Shown here piece by piece: positions 23,255-31,470 of a DNA stretch of 34,456 nucleotides. The stretch is from the NCBI GenBank assembly GCA_022774325.1, contig JALFNN010000096.1:1-34456 (forward strand), read 5' to 3'. Position 1 is the first letter of the stretch, and each line of letters opens with the position of its first letter. This DNA is from a bacterium. Lineage in GTDB: Bacteria; Bacillota; Clostridia; Lachnospirales; Lachnospiraceae. The notes beneath the pieces were generated by a model, which was not told the origin of the DNA, made no database searches, and saw nothing but the letters and a program-made list of their open reading frames with translations. The position numbers were made by a program, and so were the translations under genes.

Positions 23255-23966
23255 CAGACAGGAATACCTGCTGGCGGCGGCAAAAAGTGTGTCCGTAGTC
23301 GCGGCGACGGCGTATCTTTTTTATTCCGAATGGTGGGCGGTAATTCTCTTGTTTCCGCTTGGAGTTCTTTATTTTAAACGAAATGAGGAACAGCTGGAAA
23401 AGAAAAAAATACAGGAATTTGAACGCCAGTTTCAGGATGCTCTGCAGTCCCTGGGTGCACAGATGAATATCGGATATTCTATGGAAAATGCAATCAAGGA
23501 AGTGCAGAAGGATCTGCAGGTAATGTATAAGAATGACACTGTGATCGTGCGTGAATTTTCATACATGGTCAGTCAGCTGAACCTGAATGTGAATGTGGAG
23601 CTGGTCTGGGAGGAATTCGCAAAGAGAGTGAATATTCCGGAGGCAGACAGCTTTGTGACGATATTTGCACAGGCAAAGCGAAGCGGCGGTGACAGCATTG
23701 CCATAATTAAAAATGCAGTCAGGCAAATCGTGGAGAAGGCAGAGGTGAACCGCGAGATCGCAACGGTGATCGCGGAAAAGAAGTTGGAATTTCAGGTAAT
23801 GTCGGTCATTCCTTTTGGGATCATTGGATATATGAGAATCAGTTTTCCCGAATTCATGGATATTCTTTACGGAAATATCCGGGGAGTCCTCTTTATGAGC
23901 GGATGCCTTCTTGCATATCTGGCCGCATGGAGACTGGGAAACAGAATTGTGGAGATAGAGGTGTGA
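23208..23966 (+). CDS. tadB: Tad inner-membrane platform protein TadB
   Basis: TadB is one of the two membrane platform proteins on which the Flp pilus is built. The 252-residue protein has two membrane helices near the N-terminus (about 22-58), a cytoplasmic T2SSF domain (FERQFQDALQSLGAQMNIGYSMENAI to FAQAKRSGGD) and two C-terminal helices. The ATG at 23208 lies inside tadA in another frame; the first dozen residues are atypical, so a slightly later start cannot be ruled out. tadC follows after one base. Confidence 0.88.
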   Translation: MPICCGGKSFWQQGISRQEYLLAAAKSVSVVAATAYLFYSEWWAVILLFPLGVLYFKRNEEQLEKKKIQEFERQFQDALQSLGAQMNIGYSMENAIKEVQKDLQVMYKNDTVIVREFSYMVSQLNLNVNVELVWEEFAKRVNIPEADSFVTIFAQAKRSGGDSIAIIKNAVRQIVEKAEVNREIATVIAEKKLEFQVMSVIPFGIIGYMRISFPEFMDILYGNIRGVLFMSGCLLAYLAAWRLGNRIVEIEV

Positions 23967-23967
23967 T

Positions 23968-25281
23968 ATGTGGGTATGCATAGCAGTGTATTTTATCCTT
24001 GGCATGGTATGCATTGTACTGCGCTATAGGAAGCTGCTTATCCATTATGATAAAAAATTGTGGAAAACGATTTTTTATGTGATGTTTTGCGCGGCGACGA
24101 TTGCTCTGTTAACAGAAATCAGTGGTCAGGGCGTGATGCAGAATTTCGGCAAGGTCAGGATCAATCGGGAAGATTATGGCGGGAATTCGGTAAATCATCA
24201 GCTTCAGATGCAAATCGAAGGTGAGAAATCTGAAAATGTAGAGATACAGGTTTCTCCCAGAATGTACAGCGAGGAGGAAGTCCAGTCTTTGTTCCGGCAG
24301 GCTATGAATAAGCTGGATCAAGTAATACTGGGTGAAAATGAAACGGCGGATCATGTGGTCAAGCCACTATGTTTCCCGCAGGAGCTGGAGGGATACCCGT
24401 TTGCTATTTCCTGGGAACCGGGGCGTTATGACGTGATGGATATGAACGGAAGGATCAATCAGGATGCGGTGCTGGAAGAAGATCCGGAAGGCGAAGGAGT
24501 CCTTGTAAAGATTACGGGGATCCTGCGTTACGGAACTGAGGAAGCTGCTTATAATACACAGGTTCTTGTATTTGCAGATGTGGAAGAGACAGAAACGATA
24601 CGGAACCAGGTGCTTAATGCAGCAAGACAGGCAGAAGAAGTATCGCGGGAAGAGAAATCTTTTGTACTTCCTGAACAGGTAAATGGCAGGACAGTCCGAT
24701 GGAGATTCAGGAAAGAATCAAAGGTCATGCCGGTATTGATGCTTGGAGCAGTTATCTGCGTATTTCTGGTAGTGCAGGAAAGACAGAAGAAAGAAAAGCT
24801 GCGAAAAGACAGAAAAGAACAGATGCTGTTCGACTATCCCGAGATCGTGAGCCAGTTTACGATGCTGATGGGAGCAGGAATGACGGCAAAGAATGTCTGG
24901 AAGAAAATAACGGCAGATTACTGTGGACAGAAAGAAAGAGGAGGCCGGGTGCGGGATGCATATGAAGAGATGGTCATCACACTTCAGGAAATGCAGAGCG
25001 GCATACCGGAGGCAGAATGTTATGAGCGGTTTGCCGCAAGATGCGGTCTGGTTCCGTATATGAAAATGGGAGCGCTTCTTTCCCAGAATCTGAGAAAGGG
25101 CGCAAAAGGGACTTCGGATATGCTGAAAATGGAAGCGATTCAAGCCATGGAAGACAGAAAAAGCAGAGCAAGGCGTCTTGGAGAAGAAGCAGGTGTCAAG
25201 CTGTTGCTTCCGATGCTTCTGATGCTAGTAATCGTTCTTGTGATCGTCGTTGTTCCGGCCTTTCTTTCTATCGATCTGTAG
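23968..25281 (+). CDS. tadC: TadC-like platform protein with a large extracytoplasmic N-terminal region
   Basis: The C-terminal part (about 265-437) is a T2SSF platform domain: FDYPEIVSQFTMLMGAGMTAKNVWKKI, MQSGIPEAECYERFAARCGL and a final membrane helix LLLPMLLMLVIVLVIVVVPAFL. Ahead of it lie two N-terminal membrane helices (about 3-18 and 33-50), a soluble region of about 190 residues that should face outward (about 55-245; SPRMYSEEEVQSLFRQAMNKL, GYPFAISWEPGRYDVMDMNG) and another helix (about 250-268). Usual TadC proteins of proteobacteria are near 300 residues without this region. The extra domain may interact with pilin or cell wall, but its fold is unknown to me. Confidence 0.82.
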   Translation: MWVCIAVYFILGMVCIVLRYRKLLIHYDKKLWKTIFYVMFCAATIALLTEISGQGVMQNFGKVRINREDYGGNSVNHQLQMQIEGEKSENVEIQVSPRMYSEEEVQSLFRQAMNKLDQVILGENETADHVVKPLCFPQELEGYPFAISWEPGRYDVMDMNGRINQDAVLEEDPEGEGVLVKITGILRYGTEEAAYNTQVLVFADVEETETIRNQVLNAARQAEEVSREEKSFVLPEQVNGRTVRWRFRKESKVMPVLMLGAVICVFLVVQERQKKEKLRKDRKEQMLFDYPEIVSQFTMLMGAGMTAKNVWKKITADYCGQKERGGRVRDAYEEMVITLQEMQSGIPEAECYERFAARCGLVPYMKMGALLSQNLRKGAKGTSDMLKMEAIQAMEDRKSRARRLGEEAGVKLLLPMLLMLVIVLVIVVVPAFLSIDL

Positions 25282-25312
25282 GCTGGGAAGGAAAGACGAG
25301 GGAGGTGAAAGG

Positions 25313-25513
25313 ATGAAGCGTGTGAAAAATATGATCAGATCAGTCTGGATCCGGGCACAGTGTGTGATGCACGATAACCGGGGAATTTCGGTGATTGAAC
25401 TGATTTTGGTTTTGGTGGTCATTATTGGACTGGTGTTAATTTTTAAATCACAGTTAACCAGTCTGGTGGAAACAATTTTTGAAAAAATTACGAGTGAAAG
25501 TGCAGGAATTTAG
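25313..25513 (+). CDS. Flp1-type type IVb pilin
   Basis: This 66-residue protein is the likely main pilin of the locus. It has a short basic leader (MKRVKNMIRSVWIRAQCVMHDNRG), a prepilin cleavage site after Gly24, then ISVIELILVLVVIIGLVLIF, a hydrophobic helix with the conserved Glu at position +5 after the cut. Only about 20 residues follow, which is typical of Flp pilins. I chose the ATG at 25313 because GGGAGGTGAAAGG lies right before it; the longer frame from 25250 overlaps tadC and has no ribosome site. The A24 peptidase encoded downstream should process it. Confidence 0.9.
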   Translation: MKRVKNMIRSVWIRAQCVMHDNRGISVIELILVLVVIIGLVLIFKSQLTSLVETIFEKITSESAGI

Positions 25514-25557
25514 TAGTAATTAAACGGTTCTTATTCTGAAAATGGGCGGTATAGAAA

Positions 25558-26925
25558 ATGAAAAAAATGGTGAAAGGGGAGCTGACAGCTTTTCTTAGTC
25601 TTGTATTTATCCTTCTGGTCTCACTGGTGGGAGCTGTCCTTGAAAGCGCATCCATTCAGGTGATGAAAAATGAAAGAAGGGCAGATGCCACCAGAGCGAT
25701 GGAATCTGTATTTGCAGAATATCAAAGAGACCTTCTGGATCGATATGAGATATTTGCACTGGATGAGAGCTATGAATCGGAACAGGTATCAGAGTCTGCT
25801 ATTTTAAACCGAATGTCCTATTATGGGGCAGAAAATATGGACAAAGAGATCGATGCGATTCGTTATCTGACGGATGAAAACGGGAAGGCATTTTATGACC
25901 AGGCGGTTCAGTATGAAAAAGAAAAGACGGGGGCAGCGGCGGTAGAGGAGATGGCCGGGAAATCTTCTGTGTGGAAAGAACAGGAGAGCCAGGCAGAGCA
26001 ATACGAAAAAGAGGATACAGAGACGAGTTTTGAATTAGAGCGTATGCTTGAGGAGGAAAGCCAGAAGCTGCCGCAGGAAGGAAATCCGCTTCCGGTCGTT
26101 TCGAATATAAAGGCAGGTGGAATATTGAATTTTGTCCTGCCGGATGGATTTGAGGTTTCGGATAAGACAGTGGATCTGTCATCGTTTGTATCACATCGTG
26201 AACTGCAAAGCGGTTATGGAAGCTTTCGGGAGAAGGTTCAGGGAACCGGTGACACCATTTTTTTCAATCTATACCTTATGGATCATTTTAATCACGCAGT
26301 TAAAAAAGAAAAAGAAAGTGTGCTTCAATATGAGTTGGAGTATCTTCTTGCAGGAAAGTCAAGTGACAGGGAGAATCTGGAGGCGGTTGTAAAGAAACTC
26401 TGCAGTATCAGGTTCGCCGTCAATTATGCTTATCTTCTGACAGATGTGGAAAAGCAGGCAGAGGTGCAGGCTGCATCCGTGGCAATGTGTGCGCTCCTTG
26501 CAGTTCCGGGCATAACTGAGGTTGTAAAGCAGGCACTTCTCCTTGCATGGGCGTATGGAGAAGGAATCGTTGATGTGAAAACTCTTCTAACCGGGAAAAG
26601 AGTTCCTTTAGTAAAGTCGTACGAGACGTGGCAACTTTCGTGGGAGAACCTTCTGCATCTGGGGGAAGATCAGTCGGTTCTGGAAGGCAGGGATGCAGAG
26701 GGCGGATATTCTTATGAAAAGTATTTGCAGGTGCTGCTTATGCTGGAAAAAAAGGAAAAACTGACAATGTGGGCATTGGATCTGGAAGAACTGAATCTCA
26801 GAGAAATTGCAGGAAAAACATGGTTTCGCGCAGACTCATGCGTGGTGGCGTTAAGAGCCAATATGGACTGTGGACTGCGCAGATCGATCCACTACAGATT
26901 TGCGGCAGAATATCAGTACAAATAG
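25558..26925 (+). CDS. DUF5702-type pseudopilin-like protein of the tad locus
   Basis: This 455-residue protein starts with MKKMVKGELTAFLSLVFILLVSLVGAVLESASIQ, a TadE/TadG-like N-terminal helix with small and hydrophobic residues. A long extracytoplasmic part follows, rich in Glu, Lys and Gln (about 110-175). It matches by general appearance the DUF5702 proteins that accompany clostridial tad loci. It may be a minor pilin, an adhesin or an assembly factor at the pilus tip; none of these is proven. The ribosome site is weak (GGGCGG). A middle region (about 280-350) looks helical and hydrophobic. Confidence 0.75.
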   Translation: MKKMVKGELTAFLSLVFILLVSLVGAVLESASIQVMKNERRADATRAMESVFAEYQRDLLDRYEIFALDESYESEQVSESAILNRMSYYGAENMDKEIDAIRYLTDENGKAFYDQAVQYEKEKTGAAAVEEMAGKSSVWKEQESQAEQYEKEDTETSFELERMLEEESQKLPQEGNPLPVVSNIKAGGILNFVLPDGFEVSDKTVDLSSFVSHRELQSGYGSFREKVQGTGDTIFFNLYLMDHFNHAVKKEKESVLQYELEYLLAGKSSDRENLEAVVKKLCSIRFAVNYAYLLTDVEKQAEVQAASVAMCALLAVPGITEVVKQALLLAWAYGEGIVDVKTLLTGKRVPLVKSYETWQLSWENLLHLGEDQSVLEGRDAEGGYSYEKYLQVLLMLEKKEKLTMWALDLEELNLREIAGKTWFRADSCVVALRANMDCGLRRSIHYRFAAEYQYK

Positions 26926-26952
26926 AGGGAAAATAAAAGGAGGTGGATACAG

Positions 26953-27858
26953 ATGTCTTTTCCGTTCCTCGATTTTTTGGTCTGTATAATTGCAAACATA
27001 TATGATACACGTCGATACAACAATTCTTTCAGGAAGGAGGAAGGATTTGGTTTCTCGCGAAAAGGCGCAGCTCTCTTGACGGAAAAGGCATCTGTATCTG
27101 CCTCGCGAAAAGCGCGGATCATGGAAGGCAGCATCACTGTGGAAGCTGTCGTGTGTATTCCGCTGTTTTTATATGCATCTATTTGTCTGATTTGGCTGTT
27201 GGAGCTTCGTTCCATACAGCTTGTCGTCAGGGAAGGGATGCAGGGAGCCGGAAAAGAGCTGGCACAGGAATGCTATGAGCTGCCGCTTCTTATTCCGGCA
27301 AGAGTGGAATCAAAGATCGTCAGTCTGATCGGGGAGGAGCGGCTTGACCGAAGCTGTATTGTGGAAGGGAGCGAAGGCCTGGAATGTGAAAAATCTTACA
27401 TCTGGCCGGGAAGCGCGATCATCGAATTAAAGACAAGCTATCAGGTAAAGCTTCCGTTTCCGCAGTTTTTGATTCCGCCGATCCGGTATCAGGAGTCTAT
27501 GAGAATCAAAGGATGGACCGGGTATGTGAAACAATCCTTTGGTCAGACGGGACAGCAGGAAATTGTGTATATTACGGAAACAGGAATCGTTTATCACAGG
27601 GATTATCACTGCACATATCTGGAACCGTCTGTACGTCTGGTGTCGCTTGAAGAGATCGAGCCACTGAGAAATCAGAGTTCCGGAAAATATTATCCCTGTG
27701 AACTGTGCGGAAGGTTCTGTAAGGGGAATGCTTATATCACGGATTATGGGAATCGGTATCACAGTACTTTGGACTGCAGCGGTGTGAAACGAAAAATTTA
27801 TGCAGTCCCGATCCGTGAAGTTAAGGGAAAGGGAGCGTGTTCAAAATGTGGAAAATAG
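26953..27858 (+). CDS. TadE-like pseudopilin with two Cys/His repeats
   Basis: The TadE signature GSITVEAVVCIPLFLYASICLIWLL is at residues 59-83, preceded by an unusually long N-terminus. The ATG at 26953 has an excellent ribosome site (AAAAGGAGGTGG), which supports the long form; an ATG at 27121 would give the usual short leader. The C-terminal third holds two similar units of about 45 residues. Unit 1 is VYITETGIVYHRDYHC (205-220) closing with CELCG (249-253). Unit 2 is AYITDYGNRYHSTLDC (260-275) closing with CSKCG (296-300). Each offers a His and three Cys, a possible metal site. The function is unknown; a minor pilin that binds metal or is stabilised by it would fit. Confidence 0.8.
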   Translation: MSFPFLDFLVCIIANIYDTRRYNNSFRKEEGFGFSRKGAALLTEKASVSASRKARIMEGSITVEAVVCIPLFLYASICLIWLLELRSIQLVVREGMQGAGKELAQECYELPLLIPARVESKIVSLIGEERLDRSCIVEGSEGLECEKSYIWPGSAIIELKTSYQVKLPFPQFLIPPIRYQESMRIKGWTGYVKQSFGQTGQQEIVYITETGIVYHRDYHCTYLEPSVRLVSLEEIEPLRNQSSGKYYPCELCGRFCKGNAYITDYGNRYHSTLDCSGVKRKIYAVPIREVKGKGACSKCGK

Positions 27859-28268
27859 AAGAAATGGCTGTTCTGGCATTTCTGGGAGCGGGGGCCGTAT
27901 ATGACTTCAGGAATAGAAAAATCCCGGCAGGTTATCTGATGTTTGGAACAGTAGGAATTGTTTTTTATCTGGCATTCGAGGGTCAGATGGAGTGGTATCT
28001 GTGGCTTCCGGGACTGGCGACCGGACTGCTCTTCCTTCTTTGTTCCAAGATCACCGAAGAAGGGATTGGATATGGGGATAGCTGGATGATCCTGAATCTG
28101 GGACTTTTTCTCGGAATCTGGCGGCTTCTGATATCGCTCGGCATTGCATTTTCGGCGGCAGCAGCGGCGGCGGGAGTCGGTCTGGCGCTGAAAAAATGGA
28201 ATCGTAAGACGAGAATACCCTTCTATCCCTTTCTGGTAGTCGGTTATGTGGGGGCATTGTTATGGTGA
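27846..28268 (+). CDS. Prepilin peptidase, A24 family (TadV/CpaA-like)
   Basis: This 140-residue membrane aspartic peptidase should cut the leader of the Flp pilin and perhaps the TadE-like proteins. The two catalytic Asp residues are visible: one in YDFRNRKIP near the N-terminus and one in GIGYGDSWMI (GxGD motif). It has about five membrane helices and lacks the methylase domain of large prepilin peptidases, as is normal for TadV. I chose the ATG at 27846, preceded by GGGAG; a GTG at 27837 is in frame. Its start overlaps the preceding gene by 13 bases and its end overlaps the next by 7. Confidence 0.9.
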   Translation: MWKIEEMAVLAFLGAGAVYDFRNRKIPAGYLMFGTVGIVFYLAFEGQMEWYLWLPGLATGLLFLLCSKITEEGIGYGDSWMILNLGLFLGIWRLLISLGIAFSAAAAAAGVGLALKKWNRKTRIPFYPFLVVGYVGALLW

Positions 28269-28714
28269 AAAGAGGAACAGAAGGAATAAAAAAGAAGTCC
28301 GGGCGGACTGTGCGTGCCTCGACCGTGGTGGAAATGGCGTATCTGATGCCGCTTGTGCTTATGGTGTGGATGCTCGTGATTTTCGGGTTGTTTTACTATC
28401 ATGATAAAACAATCTTAATGGGAGCGGCATATGAAACGGTAATTGTGGGAAGTGAGATCTTATATGGGATGGAAGAGTTCCCGCAGGAAGAAATGGAGAA
28501 TTATTTTCGTGAGAGAATACGGGGAAAACTGATGTTTTACGGGCAGGTGTCCGTGAATGTATATGAGGAACAGCAGAGGATCATTGCAAAGGCCAGTGCG
28601 AGTGGGAAAGGGATGGAACTTCAGGCATCCGGAAGTGCTGTCATTACGGAGCCTGAGAAGCAGATCCGCAGGCTGAAAGCCGGAAAGAAGAAGTTGGAGG
28701 GTGCGCTGCAATGA
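28262..28714 (+). CDS. TadE-like minor pseudopilin
   Basis: This 150-residue protein has a basic leader followed by the TadE-type segment ASTVVEMAYLMPLVLMVWMLVIFGLFYY (about 19-46), with the conserved Glu after the start of the hydrophobic helix. A small extracytoplasmic domain of about 100 residues ends in a basic tail. TadE proteins are processed by the A24 peptidase and are needed for pilus assembly, although their exact place in the machine is not settled. The gene overlaps the peptidase gene by 7 bases and the next gene by the classic ATGA. Confidence 0.85.
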   Translation: MVKRGTEGIKKKSGRTVRASTVVEMAYLMPLVLMVWMLVIFGLFYYHDKTILMGAAYETVIVGSEILYGMEEFPQEEMENYFRERIRGKLMFYGQVSVNVYEEQQRIIAKASASGKGMELQASGSAVITEPEKQIRRLKAGKKKLEGALQ

Positions 28715-29484
28715 AGACGGAATATGAACGGAATCTGCATCATGCATGGATGATTCTGGAGTTTGATGAGATCTATGAAGAAGATTACCAGATGAGGATG
28801 CTGGCAGAGAACCATCTTAACTGTCTGCTGGATGTAAAGGGACAGGGAATGGACCGGAAAAGCAGGTACCAGTATGAGGTGGGCGGAAAGACATCGATGG
28901 CTGCGATGGGAGAACGTCAGAAATGGAATTTTTCGCGGATGAAGGAATTCATGCAGCAATTTGTGGAAGCAGTGCGCGAGGTGAATAATTATCTCCTTGA
29001 TGTGAATTGTCTGAACCTGGATCCGGAATATATCTATTACCAGAACGGACGATATTTTTTCTGCTATTGTCCCGCATTCAAGGGAAATATATGGGAGGCA
29101 TTTCATGTACTGACAGAATATTTCGTCAGAGAGACAGATTATGAAGATAAAGAGGCAATCTATCTTGCATGCGAGCTTCATAAAGCTTCTATGGAAGATA
29201 ACTATAATATAGAACAAATACTGGAGAGGATTCTGGAAAGGAAAGAGCAGAGAATGGAAGACGTGAAGAAAAATCTGAAATACGGTAATGCAGCATATGA
29301 ACTTAAAGAGGATCAAATCCTGGATGATTGGGCCGGTGAACAGGAGCTGAAGGGAAATGTGATGAAAGACAGAGAAACAGTATGGGGATTTGTGACGAGA
29401 AAAATCAGGAAAAGAAATCACAGAAATTGGGAAAATCGGGAGGTGCAGGAAGAAAATGAAGCGGAAAATTATCGGAATTTTTGA
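28711..29484 (+). CDS. DUF6382-like protein of the tad locus
   Basis: This soluble 257-residue protein has the look of the DUF6382 domain found at the end of clostridial tad loci: EYERNLHHAWMILEFDE, YQMRMLAENHLNCLLDVKGQGMD, FSRMKEFMQQFVEAVREVNNYLLDVNCLNLDPEYIYYQNG and FFCYCPAFKGNIWEAFHVLTEYFVRE. In many relatives as I remember them, a C-terminal FHA domain follows, which suggests a phospho-dependent role. Here the protein ends after a charged linker, so the FHA part is missing. It is the last gene of the operon (ATGA overlap with the TadE gene). The family name is from memory and was not checked. Confidence 0.65.
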   Translation: MKTEYERNLHHAWMILEFDEIYEEDYQMRMLAENHLNCLLDVKGQGMDRKSRYQYEVGGKTSMAAMGERQKWNFSRMKEFMQQFVEAVREVNNYLLDVNCLNLDPEYIYYQNGRYFFCYCPAFKGNIWEAFHVLTEYFVRETDYEDKEAIYLACELHKASMEDNYNIEQILERILERKEQRMEDVKKNLKYGNAAYELKEDQILDDWAGEQELKGNVMKDRETVWGFVTRKIRKRNHRNWENREVQEENEAENYRNF

Positions 29485-29491
29485 GTAAAGT

Positions 29492-29522
29492 ACTTCCGCC
29501 GGGAATCATTTCCAGCGGAAGT
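29492..29522 (+). terminator. Strong hairpin at the end of the tad operon
   Basis: ACTTCCGC (29492-29499) pairs perfectly with GCGGAAGT (29515-29522), and GGGAA pairs with TTTCC inside it. There is no T run, so it may mark an RNA 3' end by other means or protect the end from decay. Confidence 0.5.
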
Positions 29523-29589
29523 GAATGTAAAATATTGGTAACAAAACACTTGTAAATCATACTCTCATTCCATATAATAAAAAATAAGG

Positions 29590-30321
29590 TTATGAAATGG
29601 GCAATAATACAGTAAAACGACTGCCCTTCTGAACTTCTGAATCTACAGATATGGTTCCGCCGTGAGCTTCGATGGTACGTTTGGCGATTGCAAGTCCGAG
29701 ACCGGTTCCGCCGGTTTTATGGGTTACGAAAGCATCAAATATCTCGTCAAGCTGTTCTTCGGGAATACCGCAGCCATCATCTGAGATAATGATTTTCAGA
29801 AAATGGTCATCTGTATCGGCCTCCAGCCGGATGGTCCCGTGAGCAGACACCGCATCACCGGCGTTGCGAAGAAGATTGAGAAAGACTTCCTGAAGCTTTA
29901 CCTTATCTCCCTGGATGACCGGAAGTTCAGGAGAGATTCGGGAAGTAAATTCAATGTCTGTTTCGGCGCAGGAAGCGGCAAAGGACAGACAAAGATGACT
30001 GAAAAAATCGAAGGCAGAAAAAGAAGAACGGTTGATACGTTCTCCGTTGTTATAGGCAGAAAGCTCCTGCAGCAGAGAAATCATAAATTCAATATCTTCC
30101 CGCATGTCATTCCAGTGACGGAAATCCCGTGTCTCAGGATGCTGGGACTCGATCAACTGTAATGTACTGTAGATGAGTGTGAGAGGATTACGGATCTCGT
30201 GGCTGATCTTGCTGATCGTATATTGCTGGTCATCCAGAAGCTTTTGGATCAATGCCCTGTTTTCAGGTTTTGCGTTCATCAGTTGTTGTAATTGCTCATA
30301 ATCATGATTTGTTAATGACAT
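29590..30321 (-). CDS. Soluble orphan sensor histidine kinase
   Basis: This 243-residue protein has a short N-terminal helical part (1-30), a HisKA dimer domain with the phospho-acceptor His41 in ISKISHEIRNPLTLIYS, and a HATPase domain with N-box LLRNAGDAV, G1 box DDGCGIP and G2 box GGTGLGLAIAK. There is no membrane segment and no PAS or other sensor domain. No response regulator gene is adjacent. Orphan kinases of this class in spore formers often act on Spo0A, directly or by relay; that target is inference only. I chose the ATG at 30321, with AAGGCGG upstream; the longer frames add residues before the ribosome site. Confidence 0.88.
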   Translation of the reverse strand: MSLTNHDYEQLQQLMNAKPENRALIQKLLDDQQYTISKISHEIRNPLTLIYSTLQLIESQHPETRDFRHWNDMREDIEFMISLLQELSAYNNGERINRSSFSAFDFFSHLCLSFAASCAETDIEFTSRISPELPVIQGDKVKLQEVFLNLLRNAGDAVSAHGTIRLEADTDDHFLKIIISDDGCGIPEEQLDEIFDAFVTHKTGGTGLGLAIAKRTIEAHGGTISVDSEVQKGSRFTVLLPIS

Positions 30322-30344
30322 TATCATACCGCCTTTCCAAACAT

Positions 30345-30373
30345 AGTGTAGCATTGGCGGTATAGATATTCAA
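30345..30373 (-). promoter_or_regulatory. Promoter of the orphan kinase gene
   Basis: On the minus strand, TTGAAT (30373-30368), a 17-bp spacer and TACACT (30350-30345). The divergent HIT gene must use the same short region. Confidence 0.5.
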
Positions 30374-30401
30374 ATATATTTTAAAGAAAGAGGTAAGAAA
30401 T

Positions 30402-30809
30402 ATGAGAGATGAGAACTGTATTTTCTGTAAAATTGCAAACGGAGAGATTCCTTCAGCTACGTTGTATGAAGATGATGATTTCAGAGTCATTCTGGACCTT
30501 GGACCGGCAACAAAGGGACATGCCCTGATCCTTCCGAAAGAACATTATGCGAATCTGTATGAGATTGACGATGAACTTGCAGCAAAAGCATTCAAACTGG
30601 CGAAAAAGATGGTCATCAAGATGACAGAAGTGCTTGGATGTGACGGATATAATGTTGTACAGAATAATGGCGAGGCAGCAGGACAGACAGTTTTCCATTT
30701 CCATATGCATCTGATCCCGCGGTATAAGGATGATGATGCACGCTTCGGATGGAAGACAGGACAGCTCACGGATGAAGTCAGAGACGAAATTCTTGCAAAA
30801 TTAAAATAA
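30402..30809 (+). CDS. HIT family protein (nucleotide hydrolase)
   Basis: This 135-residue protein has the full HIT fold and the catalytic histidine triad HFHMHLIPR near residues 97-105. The N-terminal zinc-type pair CIFCKIANGEIPSATLYED and KGHALILPKEHYANLYE are typical of the Hint/HinT branch, which hydrolyses adenosine phosphoramidates and related nucleotides. The physiological substrate in bacteria is not well defined. AAGAGGTAAG precedes the ATG. The sigma-factor gene follows after a short gap on the same strand. Confidence 0.92.
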   Translation: MRDENCIFCKIANGEIPSATLYEDDDFRVILDLGPATKGHALILPKEHYANLYEIDDELAAKAFKLAKKMVIKMTEVLGCDGYNVVQNNGEAAGQTVFHFHMHLIPRYKDDDARFGWKTGQLTDEVRDEILAKLK

Positions 30810-30857
30810 GGAAATCGGAACTGAGTAAACATGAGTGAGATACAGAGGGGTGTAAGT

Positions 30858-31403
30858 GTGGACACTCAAGATAAAGATACACGTAAATTTGAGGAAATTT
30901 ACATTAAGTACAAAGAAGTTGTGTACAAAACCGCGCTGCGTTACTCTGATTACAATAGAGAGATTTCTCAGGAGATGACACAAGAAGTATTTGTGAAATT
31001 GTGTGATTATCCGAATCTGCTCCAAGAAGAATATATTGGTGCATGGTTGGTGACAAGTGTAAAAAATGCGACGATCAATTGCATAAAGAAGGGAAAATAC
31101 GAGATCCTGAGTGAAGATGGGGGTTTCATTGCAGAAACAGAGAATAGTACGCAGAAAAGTCCGGAGGATGCGTTCTTTGAAGAGTTCACACGGGATCAGA
31201 GAAACAAGAAGGCAAAGAGGATTCTTGATGATCTGTACGAGATCAATGAACGCTGGTATGATGCTGTGACAAAATCTTATTGTCTGAACATGCCACAGAA
31301 AGAAGTGGCCGAAGAGATGGGAGTCAGTATCGAAGTGCTTCACAGTGTTTTGTACAGAGCCAGAGAATGGGTAAAGAAAAGATATAAGTTCGATGAGGAT
31401 TAA
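30858..31403 (+). CDS. ECF-like RNA polymerase sigma factor
   Basis: This 181-residue protein has sigma-70 region 2 (FEEIYIKYKEVVYKTALRYS, ISQEMTQEVFVKL, WLVTSVKNATINCIKK) and region 4 (LNMPQKEVAEEMGVSIEVLHSVLYRAREWVKKRY), joined by a short linker, the layout of ECF sigma factors. I chose the GTG at 30858, which has GAGGGG seven bases upstream; the ATG at 30831 has a poor ribosome site. In related bacteria such genes are often followed by a DUF4367-type membrane protein that may act as an anti-sigma factor. Here a candidate of that type lies 1.3 kb away beyond murG. The target promoters are unknown. Confidence 0.85.
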   Translation: MDTQDKDTRKFEEIYIKYKEVVYKTALRYSDYNREISQEMTQEVFVKLCDYPNLLQEEYIGAWLVTSVKNATINCIKKGKYEILSEDGGFIAETENSTQKSPEDAFFEEFTRDQRNKKAKRILDDLYEINERWYDAVTKSYCLNMPQKEVAEEMGVSIEVLHSVLYRAREWVKKRYKFDED

Positions 31404-31423
31404 GAAAACGGAGAATGGCAACA

Positions 31424-31455
31424 AAAAACAGGTGCCGTTCCGGCACCTGTTTAAC
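31424..31455. terminator. Terminator between the sigma-factor gene and murG, bidirectional
   Basis: AAACAGGTGCCG (31426-31437) pairs perfectly with CGGCACCTGTTT (31441-31452). It separates two convergent genes, and an A run on the left gives a U run on the minus strand. Confidence 0.9.
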
Positions 31456-31470
31456 ATGCATATTTCATAT

